Below are positions 8,817-17,055 of a stretch of DNA of 64,000 nt, piece by piece. The notes beneath the pieces were generated by a model. It was not told the origin of the DNA. It did no database searches and saw only the letters and a program-made list of their open reading frames with translations. The stretch covers positions 69,076 to 133,075 of the forward strand of contig CAWBRW010000005.1 of NCBI GenBank assembly GCA_963791235.1, written 5' to 3'. The number at the start of each line of letters is the position of its first letter. The first letter of the stretch is position 1. A program made the translations under genes and the position numbers. This DNA is from JALORV01 sp963791235. Lineage in GTDB: Bacteria > Pseudomonadota > Gammaproteobacteria > Burkholderiales > Burkholderiaceae_F.

Positions 8817-9938
8817 CTATCGAACCTCCGCAACAGGAATCACTCCGGGAGTATCGCTCCGGCGCGAGGCGCGACCGGTGCGGTCCTGCACCTCGCCCGC
8901 CAGCTGCCCGCACGCCGCGTCGATGTCGTCACCGCGAGTGCGACGCACCGTCGTCACGATGCCGGCGTCCGACAGGCGCTGCGCAAACGCACGAATCCGC
9001 TCGTCGGGCGAACGAGCCAGACCCGAGTTCGGGAACGGATTGAACGGAATCAGGTTGAACTTGCAGGGCACGTCGCGCACGAGCGCCACGAGCTGATCGA
9101 CATGCCTGTCGGCGTCGTTGACGCCGTCGAGCATCACGTACTCAAAAGTGATGAAGTCGCGCGGCGCCACTTTCAGGTAGCGCCGGCACGCGGCCATCAG
9201 CTCACGCAAGGGATACTTGCGGTTCAACGGCACCAGCTGGTCGCGCAAGGCGTCATGCGGGGCATGCAACGAAACCGCGAGCGCCACGGGACACTCTACA
9301 CCGAGCCGGTCCATCTGCGGCACCATGCCCGAGGTCGACACGGTGACTCGTCGACGCGACAGTCCGTAAGCGTGATCGTCGAGCATCAGTCGCAGCGCCG
9401 GCAACAGGGCATCGTAGTTCTGCAGCGGCTCGCCCATGCCCATCATCACCACGTTGCTGATCACGCGTGCGCCTTCGGCGTCGAACCCGAGCGACCGACG
9501 CAGCGCGTGCTCCGCCCACCACAGCTGGCCGATGATCTCACCCGTGGTCAGGTTGCGACTGAATCCCTGGCGCCCCGTGGAGCAGAACACGCAGTTGACC
9601 GCGCAACCCGCCTGCGACGAGACGCACAGCGTCCCACGGTCGTCCTCCGGAATGAACACCGTTTCGATCGCATTGCCGGCCCCGACGTCCAGCAGCCACT
9701 TGCGAGTGCCATCTGCCGAGACCGAGTCCCGGACAACGGTGGGGGCGGTGATCTCGGCGCGTTCCGCCAGCTTCGCGCGCAGCGATTTCGCAAGCTCGGT
9801 CATCGCATCGAAGTTCGCGGCGCCGCGCCGGTGAATCCACTGCGCGAGCTGGCGCGCACGGAACGGCTTCTCGTCCAGCGCAGCGACGTAGTCGGTCAAC
9901 GCCGCCACGTCGAAGTCGAGAAGGTTCACGCGCGTCAT
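8817..9938 (-). CDS. rlmN: Dual-specificity 23S rRNA/tRNA adenine-C2 methyltransferase RlmN
   Basis: Radical SAM enzyme making m2A2503 in 23S rRNA and m2A37 in some tRNAs. The 373-residue protein has the CxxxCxxC cluster motif (GCAVNCVFCSTGRQG), GMGEPLQN, and a C-terminal cysteine-containing region (TRGDDIDAACGQLAGEV) that supplies a catalytic Cys. Length is typical. It lies 15 bp after ndk and directly before pilW in one operon-like run. Confidence 0.96.
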   Translation of the reverse strand: MTRVNLLDFDVAALTDYVAALDEKPFRARQLAQWIHRRGAANFDAMTELAKSLRAKLAERAEITAPTVVRDSVSADGTRKWLLDVGAGNAIETVFIPEDDRGTLCVSSQAGCAVNCVFCSTGRQGFSRNLTTGEIIGQLWWAEHALRRSLGFDAEGARVISNVVMMGMGEPLQNYDALLPALRLMLDDHAYGLSRRRVTVSTSGMVPQMDRLGVECPVALAVSLHAPHDALRDQLVPLNRKYPLRELMAACRRYLKVAPRDFITFEYVMLDGVNDADRHVDQLVALVRDVPCKFNLIPFNPFPNSGLARSPDERIRAFAQRLSDAGIVTTVRRTRGDDIDAACGQLAGEVQDRTGRASRRSDTPGVIPVAEVR

Positions 9939-9953
9939 GTTCGAGACGGGTGC

Positions 9954-10379
9954 TCAGCGCGAGTAGACCGCCATCTGCGGGAAGAAATAGGCGATTTCGA
10001 CGCGCGCGGTCTCGGCGCCGTCTGAGCCGTGCACCGCGTTGGCGTCGATGCTCTCGGCGAAGTCCGCGCGGATCGTGCCGGGCGCTGCCTTCTTGGGGTC
10101 GGTCGCGCCCATCAGTTCGCGGTTCTTCGCGATCGCGCTCTCGCCCTCGAGCACCTGGATCATCACCGGCCCGGACACCATGAAGTCGACGAGGTCCTTG
10201 AAGAACGGACGCTCGCGATGCACGGCATAGAACCCTTCGGCCTCGCTGCGCGACAGCCATGCCATGCGGGCGGCGATCACCTTCAGCCCGTTGGTCTCGA
10301 ACCGCGAGTAGATCTTCCCGATGACATTCTTCGCGACTGCGTCGGGTTTGATGATTGACAGGGTGCGTTCCACCGCCAT
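9954..10379 (-). CDS. ndk: Nucleoside diphosphate kinase
   Basis: Transfers the gamma phosphate of ATP to NDPs through a phosphohistidine. The start is ATG 10379 (MAVERTLSIIKPDAV), giving 141 residues, the family length; a longer frame extends upstream without similarity. The active-site His lies in NAVHGSDG near residue 117. First gene of the ndk-rlmN-pilW-rodZ-ispG-hisS run, so the ~140 bp between it and rlmD probably carries a promoter. Confidence 0.97.
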   Translation of the reverse strand: MAVERTLSIIKPDAVAKNVIGKIYSRFETNGLKVIAARMAWLSRSEAEGFYAVHRERPFFKDLVDFMVSGPVMIQVLEGESAIAKNRELMGATDPKKAAPGTIRADFAESIDANAVHGSDGAETARVEIAYFFPQMAVYSR

Positions 10380-10522
10380 GACTTCAACCTTTTTCTTTGC
10401 TTCAAGGGACGATATCCGGCCGTCACCGCGTGCGCGCTTCAGCAAGCCGCAGCGGACCGGGCGGCCGATCCGAAAACCTCGATAAATTAACTACTTGCGA
10501 TGCCCGAGGTCAGCCTGAAATT

Positions 10523-11958
10523 CTAACACGCAGGGCGCTCCCCAGCCCCTGGGTTGGCCCCGCATCGGCACGCCTCGCGACCCGAACTCGAGCTCACGCG
10601 GACATCAGGCTCCAGCACGGCGATCGATTCCACATGTGAGGTGTGAGGGAACATGTTCAGGACCCCGGCGGCGCGCAGCACCCAGGCTCCCTCGTGGACC
10701 ATGACCGCGCAGTCGCGGGCGAGCGTCGCCGGATTACACGAGACATATACCACCCGGACCGGAGGCCGCGATGTCGATGCCAGGGTCCGGGCCACCGCGA
10801 GCGCCCCCTCACGCGGCGGATCGATCAGGACCCTCGCGGCAGCGCCGCCCTCGAGGAGGGAGTTCCAGTCCTCCTCGGTCCATTCGAACAGGTTGCGAGC
10901 CTTGAACGAGTCGTCCGATCGGCGAGCCCATGGACGTGCGCAGCCGCTCGCGCGCGCTCCAGCAGCGATTCGCTGCCCTCGAATCCAGTCACATGTGCCG
11001 CTTGCGACGCCAGTGGCAGCGTGAAGTTGCCCAAGCCACAGAAGAAATCGACGACCCGCTCCTGCGGCGTCGGCGCAAGCAGGCGGATCGCACGACTCAC
11101 CAGCACTTCGTTGACGCGATGATTCACCTGCGTGAAGTCAGTCGGCCGGAATGGCAGACGCACCCCGAACTCAGGCAACCGCAGATGCAAGGTCGCCGGC
11201 TGGTCCGGGGTCAGCGGCGCCGCCGTCTGTGGCCCGCCGGGCTGCAGCCAGAACTCGACCGAGTGGTGTCGGGCGAAGTCGACCAGGCGCGTCCGATCCT
11301 CCGCCGTCGGTTCCTGCAGCACGCGCAGCACCAGCACGATCTGCAAGGTGCCGTCGTCGGTTTCGGCAGCAGCCAGTTCGATCTGCGGCAGCCGGTCGCG
11401 CACGGTCAGTTCCCCGATCAGTTGCCGCAGCGGCACGATCAGCCGACTGACCTGCGGCGGCAGGACTTCGCAGCGGACCATGTCCGCAACGTAGCTGCTG
11501 GAGCGCTCATGGAATCCGACCAGCACGCCACCCTTCTTCGGGACGTTGCGAACCGACAGCCGCGCACGGTACCGGTACTGCCAGGTCGGTCCTGCAATCG
11601 GCCGCAGGATCTGCTCGGGACGCAGGCGTCCGATGTGCCAGAGGCTGTCCTCCAGGACGCGTTGCTTCATCGCGACCTGCGCGCGAGCCTCGAGATGCTG
11701 CATCGAGCAGCCGCCACACGATCCCGGTCCGAGGCCGAAATGCGGACACGGCGGCCGCGCGCGCAGCACCGACGGCGCATCGATCGAAACCATGCGCCCG
11801 ACCTCGTAGCTCGGCTTGTTCCGGCGCCGCTCGTAAAGCGCACGCTCGCCCGGCAGCGCTCCTTCAACGAAGACGGCCTTGCCATCACGATGGCCAACGC
11901 CGCGCCCCTCCTGGTCGAGCGACTCGATCTCGACCTGGAACACCTCGTGCTGCTTCAT
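10523..11958 (-). CDS. rlmD: 23S rRNA m5U1939 methyltransferase RlmD, with a frame break
   Basis: SAM-dependent rRNA methylase with an N-terminal TRAM domain (VFQVEIESLDQEGRGVGHRD) and a 4Fe-4S site (CPHFGLGPGSCGGCSMQHLE). The start is ATG 11958, one base after the exonuclease stop. The frame is intact to HVHGLADR near 10,920, where a base appears to be missing. The C-terminal part continues in another frame with NLFEW, DPPREGALAVAR and the catalytic-Cys motif VSCNPATLARD, ending at 10,523. Together the pieces give full length, so a sequencing indel is more likely than true decay, though a recent inactivation cannot be excluded. Confidence 0.87.
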
Positions 11959-11959
11959 T

Positions 11960-12739
11960 TCAGGCGGGACCCCAGGCCGCCAGGTAATCGCGCCAGTGGG
12001 GTTGATCCAGTGCTCCCAGTGCAGCGCGGACGCGCGCTTCTTCGTCGGCATAGCCGGCGTCGTCGATCACGCCCCGCAGCCGCTGGAATCGCATGTACAT
12101 CAGGTAGGTGTTGACGACATCTGTCTCGCAGTAGTTGCGGATCTGCTCGATGCCGCCTCCGAGGAACGCCTCCCACACCTTGCTGCCATCCATGCCGAGC
12201 TTTCCGGCCAGTCCGCACAACCTGGCCAGATCGTCGAGCGGTGCACTGGCGCGCGGCTGATACATCGCCAGCAGGTCCATCAGATCGGTATGACGGGTGT
12301 GATAGCGGCTGATGTAATTGTTGAAGCGGAAGTCCCGATCGTCATCGCCGAGCTCCCAGTAACGGGCCGCGTGCACGCCGTGCACGAGGCCCCTGTAGTG
12401 CAGCACCGGCAGATCAAAGCCGCCGCCGTTCCAGCTGACCAGTTGCGGCGTGTAGCGATCGATGGTGGCGAAGAAGCCCTGGATCAGCTTGCCTTCATCG
12501 TCATCGGGCTGGCCGATCGATCGCACGCGGAATCCGCCGTCGTCGCGAAAGACGCACGAGATCGCGACCACCCGGTGCAGGTGCAGCGGCAGGAAGTCGC
12601 TGCCGGTCTTCTCGCGGCGCTCGTCGAACAGCCGCTGTGCGAGCTCCGCGTCGGGCAGGTCGGCAAGCGCAGGCCGCAACCGACGCGCACCTGCGATATC
12701 CGGTACGGTCTCGATGTCGAAGACAAGGATCGGCGTCAT
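11960..12739 (-). CDS. Predicted 3'-5' exonuclease, PolB-like family (COG3298)
   Basis: DEDD-superfamily exonuclease resembling the proofreading domain of B-family polymerases; the in-cell role is unclear. In 259 residues the ExoI motif DIETVPD is at residues 8-14, an ExoII-like region is FDLPVLHYRGLVHGVH, and an ExoIII-like region is NYCETDVVNTYLMYMRF. This is the stand-alone family often found beside rlmD. Its stop is one base before the rlmD start, so the two are probably cotranscribed. Confidence 0.85.
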   Translation of the reverse strand: MTPILVFDIETVPDIAGARRLRPALADLPDAELAQRLFDERREKTGSDFLPLHLHRVVAISCVFRDDGGFRVRSIGQPDDDEGKLIQGFFATIDRYTPQLVSWNGGGFDLPVLHYRGLVHGVHAARYWELGDDDRDFRFNNYISRYHTRHTDLMDLLAMYQPRASAPLDDLARLCGLAGKLGMDGSKVWEAFLGGGIEQIRNYCETDVVNTYLMYMRFQRLRGVIDDAGYADEEARVRAALGALDQPHWRDYLAAWGPA

Positions 12740-12767
12740 CGCCCGGCCGCCCGTGCGCCTGGCGCGG

Positions 12768-13763
12768 CTACAGCACCGCGTCGCGGCCGATGTGTTCGGC
12801 AGCGAGCGTCTGGCGCAGTTGCTTCAGTGCTTCCAGTTGCATCTGTCGCACGCGCTCACGCGTCAAGTGCAGTTCTTCGGCCAGCTCGTCCAGCGTGGCA
12901 TACGGCTGGTTGTCGAGCGCGAAGCGCTTCTCGATGACGAGTCGGTGCCGGTCGTCGAGGCGCGCAAGCCATACGAGCACCCGGCGCTCGAGTTCGTGGC
13001 GCGTCGCCGTCGCCTCAGGAACGTCGGAACTGCCGTCAGACAGCAGATCGGCGAGCGTCGAGTCCGGGTCAGCGTCGAGGGGGGCGTCCAGCGAGGCCGG
13101 CAGCGCACCGACCTGCAGCACGTCGTGCACGACTTCGACCGGCTTTCCGGTCAGGTGCGCGATGTCTTCGACTCGCACTTCCGCGCCCGAATCGGCCTCG
13201 GCCTCGAGGTGGCGCCGTGCATGCGTCACCTGTCGCAGTTCCCGCAGCACATGCACCGGCAGGCGGATCGTCCGCGCCTGGTTCATCACGGCCCGCTCGA
13301 CCGCCTGGCGTATCCACCACGTCGCATAGGTAGAGAAGCGGAACCCGCGTTCCGGCTCGAACTTCTCGAGCGCGTGGATCAGTCCGAGGTTGCCCTCCTC
13401 GATCAGGTCGAGCAGCGGCAGGCCACGATGCGCGTATCGCTTCGCTATCGACACAACGAGCCGCAGGTTGCGCTCGATCATCTGCTGGCGCGCTGCAAAG
13501 TCACCGGCGCGCGCCCGCGTGGACACCTGGCGCTCCTCGTCGGGAGTCATCAATCGGTGCGCGCCGATATCGGTCAGATACCGCTGCACGTTGTCCGGTT
13601 CGTAATCTTCCTCGGCGACAGCTTCCGCGGTCTCGCCGGCGGCGGGTTCCTGAATCTCGGTATCGCCGATAGCCGGCTCGGCTTCGATTGGCGGCGAGTT
13701 CAGCCGCGCCGACTCCTCGGGGTCCGGCCCCGGCTCGCCGTTGTGTCTGCGGATGGCGTTCAT
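12768..13763 (-). CDS. rpoS: RNA polymerase sigma factor RpoS
   Basis: Stationary-phase/general stress sigma factor of the sigma-70 family. The 331-residue protein has an acidic N-terminal segment, region 1.2 (DNVQRYLTDIGAHRLM), region 2 (IEEGNLGLIHALEKFEPERG and FSTYATWWIRQAVER), region 3, and a region 4 helix-turn-helix (LDELAEELHLTRERVRQMQ). Domain set and length fit RpoS rather than RpoD or RpoH. It lies 7 bp after nlpD; in Proteobacteria rpoS promoters often lie inside nlpD. Confidence 0.95.
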   Translation of the reverse strand: MNAIRRHNGEPGPDPEESARLNSPPIEAEPAIGDTEIQEPAAGETAEAVAEEDYEPDNVQRYLTDIGAHRLMTPDEERQVSTRARAGDFAARQQMIERNLRLVVSIAKRYAHRGLPLLDLIEEGNLGLIHALEKFEPERGFRFSTYATWWIRQAVERAVMNQARTIRLPVHVLRELRQVTHARRHLEAEADSGAEVRVEDIAHLTGKPVEVVHDVLQVGALPASLDAPLDADPDSTLADLLSDGSSDVPEATATRHELERRVLVWLARLDDRHRLVIEKRFALDNQPYATLDELAEELHLTRERVRQMQLEALKQLRQTLAAEHIGRDAVL

Positions 13764-13770
13764 GGCTCGC

Positions 13771-14610
13771 TCAGCGTGCAGGTAGGTAGCGCAACGGATC
13801 GACCGGCTTGCCCTGCCGGCGTATCTCGAAATGCAATTTGGTCCGCTCGGCGTCGCTCTTCCCGATTTCAGCGATGCGCTGGCCGCGCTTCACCGCCTGA
13901 CCTTGCTTCACCAGGATCTGGCGGTTATGCGCATAGGCCGAGATGAACTCGTCGCTGTGCTTCACGATGACGAGGTTGCCGTAACCCCGCAGCGCACTGC
14001 CGACGTAGACCACTTCGCCGTCCGCCGCGGCGCTGACCGGATCCCCGTCATTGCCGGCGATGTCGATGCCCTTGTTCCGCGATTCGTCGAAGTTCTCGAT
14101 GACTTTTCCGGGCGCAGGCCACTGGAACTGAACCGAGCTTTCGGCCGGCGCCGGCTTGCCGACCGCCGCGCTGTCGGTCGTGGGCGGCGCCGTGGTCGAT
14201 GGCCCCGGGGTGACCGGAGTCGGTGGCACCGGCGCCGAACCGGGAAGCGGGAGGGGGCGCACCTCCGCCGTCCCGCTGGGTGCGACAGGCGTCACGGTCG
14301 CGGCCCCGGCGGGTGGCACAACGCGCAGTGTCTGGCCCACCGATAGCACCGAGGAGTCAGTGAGGTTGTTCCAGCGCGCAAGCTCCCGCACATCGACTCC
14401 AAACGTCAGTGCGATGCTGTACAGGGTATCGCCACGCTGCACCGTATAGACACCGTCGCGGGCTTCACGAGTCGCTGTCGCGGCCGGCTTGTCCGTCCGG
14501 GTCGCGGGAGTGCCCGAGCGATCGACGACCGGAGCCGGACGCTGGCTGCTGCACGCCGTCAGCGCCACTGCCATGGCGAGCATCCCTGTCCATCCCAGCC
14601 AACGCCTCAT
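13771..14610 (-). CDS. nlpD: LysM/M23-domain lipoprotein NlpD-like (amidase activator)
   Basis: Outer-membrane lipoprotein expected to activate a septal amidase such as AmiC. I chose ATG 14610 (MRRWLGWTG, 279 residues) because a clear GGAGG lies about 6 bases before it. The signal peptide ends in a TAC lipobox (AVALTACSSQ). A LysM domain (YTVQRGDTLYSIALTFGVDV) is followed by a Pro/Thr-rich linker and an M23 domain. The metal-ligand positions are changed (NKGIDIAG, ISAYAHN), as in catalytically dead EnvC/NlpD activators. Sits between pcm and rpoS. Confidence 0.92.
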   Translation of the reverse strand: MRRWLGWTGMLAMAVALTACSSQRPAPVVDRSGTPATRTDKPAATATREARDGVYTVQRGDTLYSIALTFGVDVRELARWNNLTDSSVLSVGQTLRVVPPAGAATVTPVAPSGTAEVRPLPLPGSAPVPPTPVTPGPSTTAPPTTDSAAVGKPAPAESSVQFQWPAPGKVIENFDESRNKGIDIAGNDGDPVSAAADGEVVYVGSALRGYGNLVIVKHSDEFISAYAHNRQILVKQGQAVKRGQRIAEIGKSDAERTKLHFEIRRQGKPVDPLRYLPAR

Positions 14611-14620
14611 CAACACCCTC

Positions 14621-15313
14621 CTAGGCAATGCCACCCCTTAGTGGTACGAAGCGAACCGCTTCCTTGCCACTGCGAATCAACTTTCCCGACTCATCCTTTT
14701 GCGCCACCACGAGTTGCTGCTCGTCGACGCCGACCGGGGCGACGATGCGCCCGCCGGTCTTCAGTTGCTCGATCCAGGCGGGCGGGATCGCATCACCCGC
14801 GGCCGCCGCCACGATCGCATCGTACGGGGCTGCCTGCGGGACACCCCGCGATCCATCGCCGAACACGAGCCGCAGGTTCGGCAGGCGCAGCGCGCGCAGA
14901 TTCTCACGCGCACGCTCATGCAGCGCCCGGACGCGCTCGATGCTGACCACTCCTCCGACGACGTTGGCCAGCACGGCCGCCGCATAGCCGCAACCGGTTC
15001 CCACTTCCAGCACGTTCGCCTTCTGTGGGTCCGGCAGCCCCTCGATCGCGAGTTCAATGGTCCGGGCGACGATATACGGCTGCGAGATCGTCTGTCCGTG
15101 CCCGATCGGCAGCGGTGTGTCTTCGTAGGCACGACTGGCCAGCGCCTCGTCGACGAAGAGGTGGCGCGGCACCGCGCGCATCGCATCAAGCACGCGGCTG
15201 TCGCGCACGCCGAGTTCGCGCACGCGGTCGACCATGCGCTCGCGCACCTTGGCCGACGCCAGGCCAGCGTGAGCCTGCATCGCACCCGGACCGAATGTGC
15301 GCGGTCCGCTCAT
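14621..15313 (-). CDS. pcm: Protein-L-isoaspartate O-methyltransferase
   Basis: Repairs isoaspartyl damage in aged proteins using SAM. The start is ATG 15313 (MSGPRTFGPG, 230 residues), overlapping the surE stop in an ATGA junction. The SAM-binding motif is NVLEVGTGCGYAAAVLA and an upstream motif is PIGHGQTISQPYIVA, both characteristic. It appears joined to surE in one open frame only because surE carries a one-base insertion. The surE-pcm-nlpD-rpoS order is standard. Confidence 0.94.
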   Translation of the reverse strand: MSGPRTFGPGAMQAHAGLASAKVRERMVDRVRELGVRDSRVLDAMRAVPRHLFVDEALASRAYEDTPLPIGHGQTISQPYIVARTIELAIEGLPDPQKANVLEVGTGCGYAAAVLANVVGGVVSIERVRALHERARENLRALRLPNLRLVFGDGSRGVPQAAPYDAIVAAAAGDAIPPAWIEQLKTGGRIVAPVGVDEQQLVVAQKDESGKLIRSGKEAVRFVPLRGGIA

Positions 15314-16063
15314 CCCAGCGCGTCCTTCAGCCAGACGCGAACGGGATCGAGCTGGTCGGTGTGCGTCAGGTCGATCTGCAACGGCGTGACTGACACGAAA
15401 CCTTCGCTCACGGCATGGAAGTCCGTTCCCGGGTCCGCCCACCTTGGCGGCGCCGGCCGGTCCGATCCAGTAGATCGGCTCGCCTCGAGGGTTGGAAGTC
15501 TGAATCACCGGTTCCGACGGATGACGCTTGCCGAGTCGCGTGACCGCAATGCCACTGATTTCAGCAAGCGGACGATTCGGGATGTTGACGTTCAGCAGGA
15601 ACGGACCAGGCAGCGGCCGTTCGGCGTGTCGACGCACGACCTGCGCGGCCATCGCCGCCGCCGCATCGAGGTGTGCATAGCCCTTGTCGACCAGCGAAAA
15701 GGCGATCGCGGGAATGCCGAAAAGGAAACCCTCCATCGCCGCGGCGACCGTACCCGAATAGATCGTGTCGTCGCCCATGTTCTGACCGTTGTTGATTCCC
15801 GAAACTATAAGGTCCGGCCGTTGGTCGAGCAGGCCGGTCAACGCAACGTGCACGCAGTCGCTCGGCGTGCCATTGATGAAGATGATGCCGTCGCTGGTGC
15901 GGCTGACGGTGAGGGGCCGCGAGAGCGTCAGCGAGTTGCTTGCGCCGCTGCTGTTCTGCTCGGGGGCGACGACGGTAATGTCGCCGAACGGACGCACTGC
16001 CTCGGCAAGCGCTGCGAGCCCCGGAGCCAGATAGCCGTCGTCATTCGAAACGAGGATGCGCAT
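15310..16063 (-). CDS. surE: 5'/3'-nucleotidase SurE, with a one-base frame break near its 3' end
   Basis: Stationary-phase survival nucleotidase. The start is ATG 16063 (MRILVSNDDGYLAPG). Metal-binding NDDG and SGINNGQNMGDDTIYSGTV are present. The frame is lost near 15,430, at GGGAACGG in coding sense. Removing one A restores GPGTDFHAVSEGF and the normal C-terminus through LTHTDQLDPVRVWLKDALG and a TGA overlapping the pcm ATG. The break lies beside a short A/C homopolymer run, which points to a read error. Confidence 0.92.
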
Positions 16064-16097
16064 AAAGAAATAGCCGGTCGCGGTGTCGCGCCGGCTA
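16064..16097 (-). terminator. Intrinsic terminator after tRNA-Pro, just before surE
   Basis: On the minus strand an inverted repeat (TAGCCGG with CCGGCTA, extended inward by CGCG/CGCG around a GTGT loop) is followed by TTTCTTT. It lies 3' of tRNA-Pro and ends at the surE start codon, so it probably ends the tRNA transcript, with surE read from its own promoter or by read-through. Confidence 0.7.
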
Positions 16098-16110
16098 CCT
16101 CGGCTAGCAG

Positions 16111-16190
<80 letters not shown>

Positions 16191-16233
16191 GGCCGCGATT
16201 ATAGCCGCGGTAGGGACCCACTGCGGCTCGACG

Positions 16234-16614
16234 TTATTTTCCCGACAGCAAAGTGCGAATTGCAGTCAGCTCCGCGCGCAGCTGGGCAGCGTCGAGCTCG
16301 GCATGGGAGCCGTTGCCCCCGGGTCCGTCGTGCTTCCCCGGTCGTTCGCCTTCTTCCAGGCGATTGCGGGCCCCGCTGATCGTGAAGCCCTGCTCGTACA
16401 GCAGTTCGCGGATGCGGCGGATCAGCAGGACTTCGTGATGCTGGTAATAGCGTCGGTTGCCGCGCCGCTTCACCGGTCGCAGCTGCGTGAACTCCTGCTC
16501 CCAGTAGCGCAGTACGTGCGGCTTGACCCCGCACAGCTCGCTCACCTCACCGATCGTGAAGTAGCGCTTCGCCGGGATGGGCGGCAGCAGCTGGGATATC
16601 TCGTGACGTTGCAT
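16234..16614 (-). CDS. MerR-family transcriptional regulator
   Basis: A 126-residue regulator with an N-terminal winged helix-turn-helix (YFTIGEVSELCGVKPHVLRYWE and RRYYQHHEVLLIRRIRELLYEQGFTI). It lacks an obvious metal-binding Cys tail. The same gene lies between ihfA and tRNA-Pro in many Proteobacteria; its targets are unknown. The C-terminal ~45 residues are Gly/Glu-rich and not recognisable. Confidence 0.9.
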   Translation of the reverse strand: MQRHEISQLLPPIPAKRYFTIGEVSELCGVKPHVLRYWEQEFTQLRPVKRRGNRRYYQHHEVLLIRRIRELLYEQGFTISGARNRLEEGERPGKHDGPGGNGSHAELDAAQLRAELTAIRTLLSGK

Positions 16615-16659
16615 CGGGCGCGACAGCAGATCGGCAGATCAGCCCGGGTACTCGCGGCC

Positions 16660-17055
16660 CTAGTGCGAGCCCGCGAGGCGAGCCACCGCGGCCTTCAGCT
16701 TCTGGCTGGCGTGGAAGGTGACAACCCGGCGAGCGGTGATCGCAATTTCTTCTCCAGTCTTTGGATTACGTCCTGGACGAGTGGGCTTGTCCCGGAGCTG
16801 GAAGTTGCCGAAGCCGGAGAGCTTCACCGACTCGCCGCGTTCCAGCGCCTGGCGGATCTCGTCGAAGAAACCGTCGACCATGTCCTTGGCTTCGCGCTTG
16901 TTGAGGCCTAGCCGGTCGAACAGCGCTTCGGCGAGTTCAGCCTTGGTCATTGTCTTTGCACCGCGATCGTTGGCGCGGCCTGCGCCCACGGCGGCGGGCA
17001 GCTCCGGAAATTTGAAACCGGTGGTCATCTCTGAGTCGTCTCGCATTGCCTTCAT
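16660..17055 (-). CDS. ihfA: Integration host factor subunit alpha
   Basis: DNA-bending HU-family subunit (with IhfB) used in recombination, replication and transcription. The core (MTKAELAEALFDRLGL, then SGFGNFQLRDKPTRPGRNPK) matches the family. The frame extends 35 residues upstream to ATG 17055, which overlaps the pheT TGA in an ATGA junction. I favour this longer 131-residue form because of the junction, but ATG 16950 would give a standard-length 96-residue protein. The extension is Gly/Ala-rich and probably disordered. Confidence 0.93.
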   Translation of the reverse strand: MKAMRDDSEMTTGFKFPELPAAVGAGRANDRGAKTMTKAELAEALFDRLGLNKREAKDMVDGFFDEIRQALERGESVKLSGFGNFQLRDKPTRPGRNPKTGEEIAITARRVVTFHASQKLKAAVARLAGSH

